Source: Rebecca billardiae RCC1528
Taxonomy: Eukaryota; Haptophyta
DNA length: 64,000 nucleotides
Reading direction: 5' to 3'
NCBI GenBank assembly: GCA_965240325.2
Contig: OZ251246.1
Span: 1,178,001 to 1,242,000 of the forward strand
Under the pieces are notes generated by a model. It was not told the DNA's origin. It saw nothing but the letters and a program-made list of their open reading frames with translations, and did no database searches. Below, piece after piece: positions 62,871 to 64,000 of the stretch. The first letter of the stretch is position 1. Every line of letters begins with the position of its first letter. The position numbers and the translations under genes are program-made.

Positions 62871-64000
62871 TCATCGTGACGGCGGCGGCGAGTCCGGCGA
62901 TGTGCGGCCAGTGCGGGTCTTGGCGCCGCTCCCCGCGCCGCCGTCCGCGCCGCCGTTCTGCGTCTGCTGGGCGTGGCCCCACCTGGCCCACCAGGGCGGC
63001 GGGTGCGCGGCGCGCTCCACCTCCGCCTCCTCCGCCGCCTTGCGCTCGGCGGCCGCCTTGCCGTCGTCGAGCCACTTGGCCCAGAAGGGCGGCGGGCGCG
63101 CCGAGCGCTCCTCCGCCTCCTCCGCGCGCACGCGCGCGCGCATCTCCTTGGAGGGCTCGCACGGCCGGATCGCGCGCACGCCCGCCTTCCGGTTCACCTT
63201 GTCCACGTACGCGCGCATACGCTGCTCGACCTTGGCCTCGCCCAGCGCCACCTTGGAGCGGCCGCCGTACTCGAGCGGCAGGTTGGAGGCGGGGATGTAC
63301 TGCAGCAGCTTGCCGCGCTGCACGTCCTTCGCGGTGAGGAACACCAGCTTCGCCTCGCAGATGTCGGACATGATCGGCTTGAGGATGGTGTACAGAGTGT
63401 TGTACCACACCGGCGTGTTCACCACGATGATGCGCGCGGCGCGGTGCGGGTAGTGCTGCGGCCGAGGGCAACGGGCGGAGGGGCGGCGCGCGCACGCGCG
63501 CACGCGCCGCTGAGCGCGCGGCGCGGTGCGGCGTGCGCTGCGGCGTGCGCTGCGGCGTGCGCTGCGCGGTGCGTCCGCTCCCTCCGCGCGTTGCCCTCAC
63601 CGCGTTGGTGAAGGAGACGATGCGCTTGATCAGGTCGAGCAGCTCCAGGGAGAGAGAGTCGAAGGAGAAGCCCGCGCAGTCGAAGAGCACGGTGGCCTGC
63701 GCGCCCTCCTTCGGCGCGGCGATGTTCCACGTGTACTCCGTGTGCCACACGTAGTGCCGAAACCCCATGTAGGGCGAGATGCCGCAGCGCTTGAGCGCGC
63801 CCGCGTCCAGCCGGCCGACCATCTCCCAGTACGTGGGGCGGCCCTCCTTGTCGGGCAGGTGCAGCGCGTGCGGGTAGTGCTTCTTCACGGCGTGGAAGTA
63901 CTTGTGCGGCTCGGTCAGGATCCGGTCCACCCCCTCCGCCTCGCGCCAGCGCAGCGTCGCCGCCCAGCGCCGCTTCGCGCGCTCGAAGGTCTTCTCGGCG
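62871..64000 (-). CDS. Sec14-like CRAL-TRIO lipid-transfer protein (5' end outside window)
   Basis: Partial gene: the reading frame is open to base 64000, so the N-terminus and any further exons are missing. The visible exons are 64000-63601 and 63455-62871, joined in phase 0 (FTNA to HYPHRAARIIVVNTP). Upstream of the domain comes FERAKRRWAATLRWREAEGV, a CRAL-TRIO-N-like helix. The Sec14 core follows: ILTEPHKYFHAVKKHYPHAL, DKEGRPTYWEMVGRLD, ATVLFDCAGFSFDSLSLELL, WYNTLYTILKPIMSDICEAK, PLEYGG. A charged C-terminal extension has two PPP(F/W)WA(K/R)W motifs (ARPPPFWAKWLDDGK, AHPPPWWARWGHAQ). These proteins move phosphoinositides and other lipids between membranes. The intron donor is GTGAG, the only one here not GTGCG. 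Confidence 0.9.

Noticed and set aside
1-64000. tRNA, rRNA and CRISPR features
   Set aside because: I scanned by eye for tRNA B-box-like sequences and regular repeat-spacer arrays and found none that fold or repeat properly. A dedicated scan was not possible.

Overview
The window is nuclear DNA from a GC-rich, intron-containing eukaryotic microbe. Haptophyte algae fit best, though this is inferred from gene content and composition and no marker gene was compared. Supporting points are spliceosomal introns in most genes, a cytosolic RPS10, profilin, cyclophilin and FKBP folding enzymes, mitochondrial genes (SAM carrier, ADHFE1-type dehydrogenase, a small COX-like subunit), and a likely thylakoid-lumen protein with a twin-arginine signal. 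Coding DNA is strongly GC3-biased, so antisense and out-of-frame reading frames are long almost everywhere and were discarded.

Layout. 0.8-3.1 kb: two-TM, possibly DEG/ENaC-like protein (+). 4.2-4.8 kb: lumenal protein (-). 5.2-6.5 kb: AT-rich DNA with a TIR element. 6.5-8.0 kb: Sel1-repeat/MYND protein (-). 9.3-10.8 kb: fucosyltransferase-like enzyme (+). 11.4-13.0 kb: amino-acid transporter (+). 14.1-19.8 kb: secreted LamG/LRR/vWD-like protein (+). 20.1-21.8 kb: ADHFE1-like dehydrogenase (+). 21.8-24.5 kb: gene-poor DNA with a second copy of the TIR element. 24.5-27.8 kb: FYV7-like (-) and GDAP2-like (+). 28.9-33.3 kb: profilin (-), COX-like subunit (-), RCC1 propeller (+) and RPS10 (+). 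33.6-34.6 kb: a different TIR element. 34.8-40.7 kb: SAM carrier (+), Lin0512 protein (-), DoxX-like protein (+) and GT90 glycosyltransferase (-). 40.9-49.2 kb: one giant WW/IQ-motif protein (-). 49.6-50.0 kb: FKBP (+). 50.9-54.3 kb: tandem membrane-anchored beta-carbonic anhydrases (-). 54.7-55.9 kb: ankyrin-cyclophilin fusion (+). 55.9-62.9 kb: gene-poor, repeat-bearing and partly lower-GC DNA. 62.9-64.0 kb: the 3' part of a Sec14-like gene (-).

Nineteen introns could be placed by reading-frame continuity. Eighteen begin GTGCG (the exception is GTGAG) and all nineteen end GCAG. Several genes are arranged head to head with only 120-400 bp between start codons. No single pathway links the neighbours. 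The carbonic anhydrase pair is the clearest local functional cluster. The least explained material is the set of TA-flanked inverted-repeat elements, the giant protein, the DEG/ENaC-like protein and the diverged second carbonic anhydrase. Many long frames begin at non-ATG codons; starts given here are the first plausible in-frame ATG.
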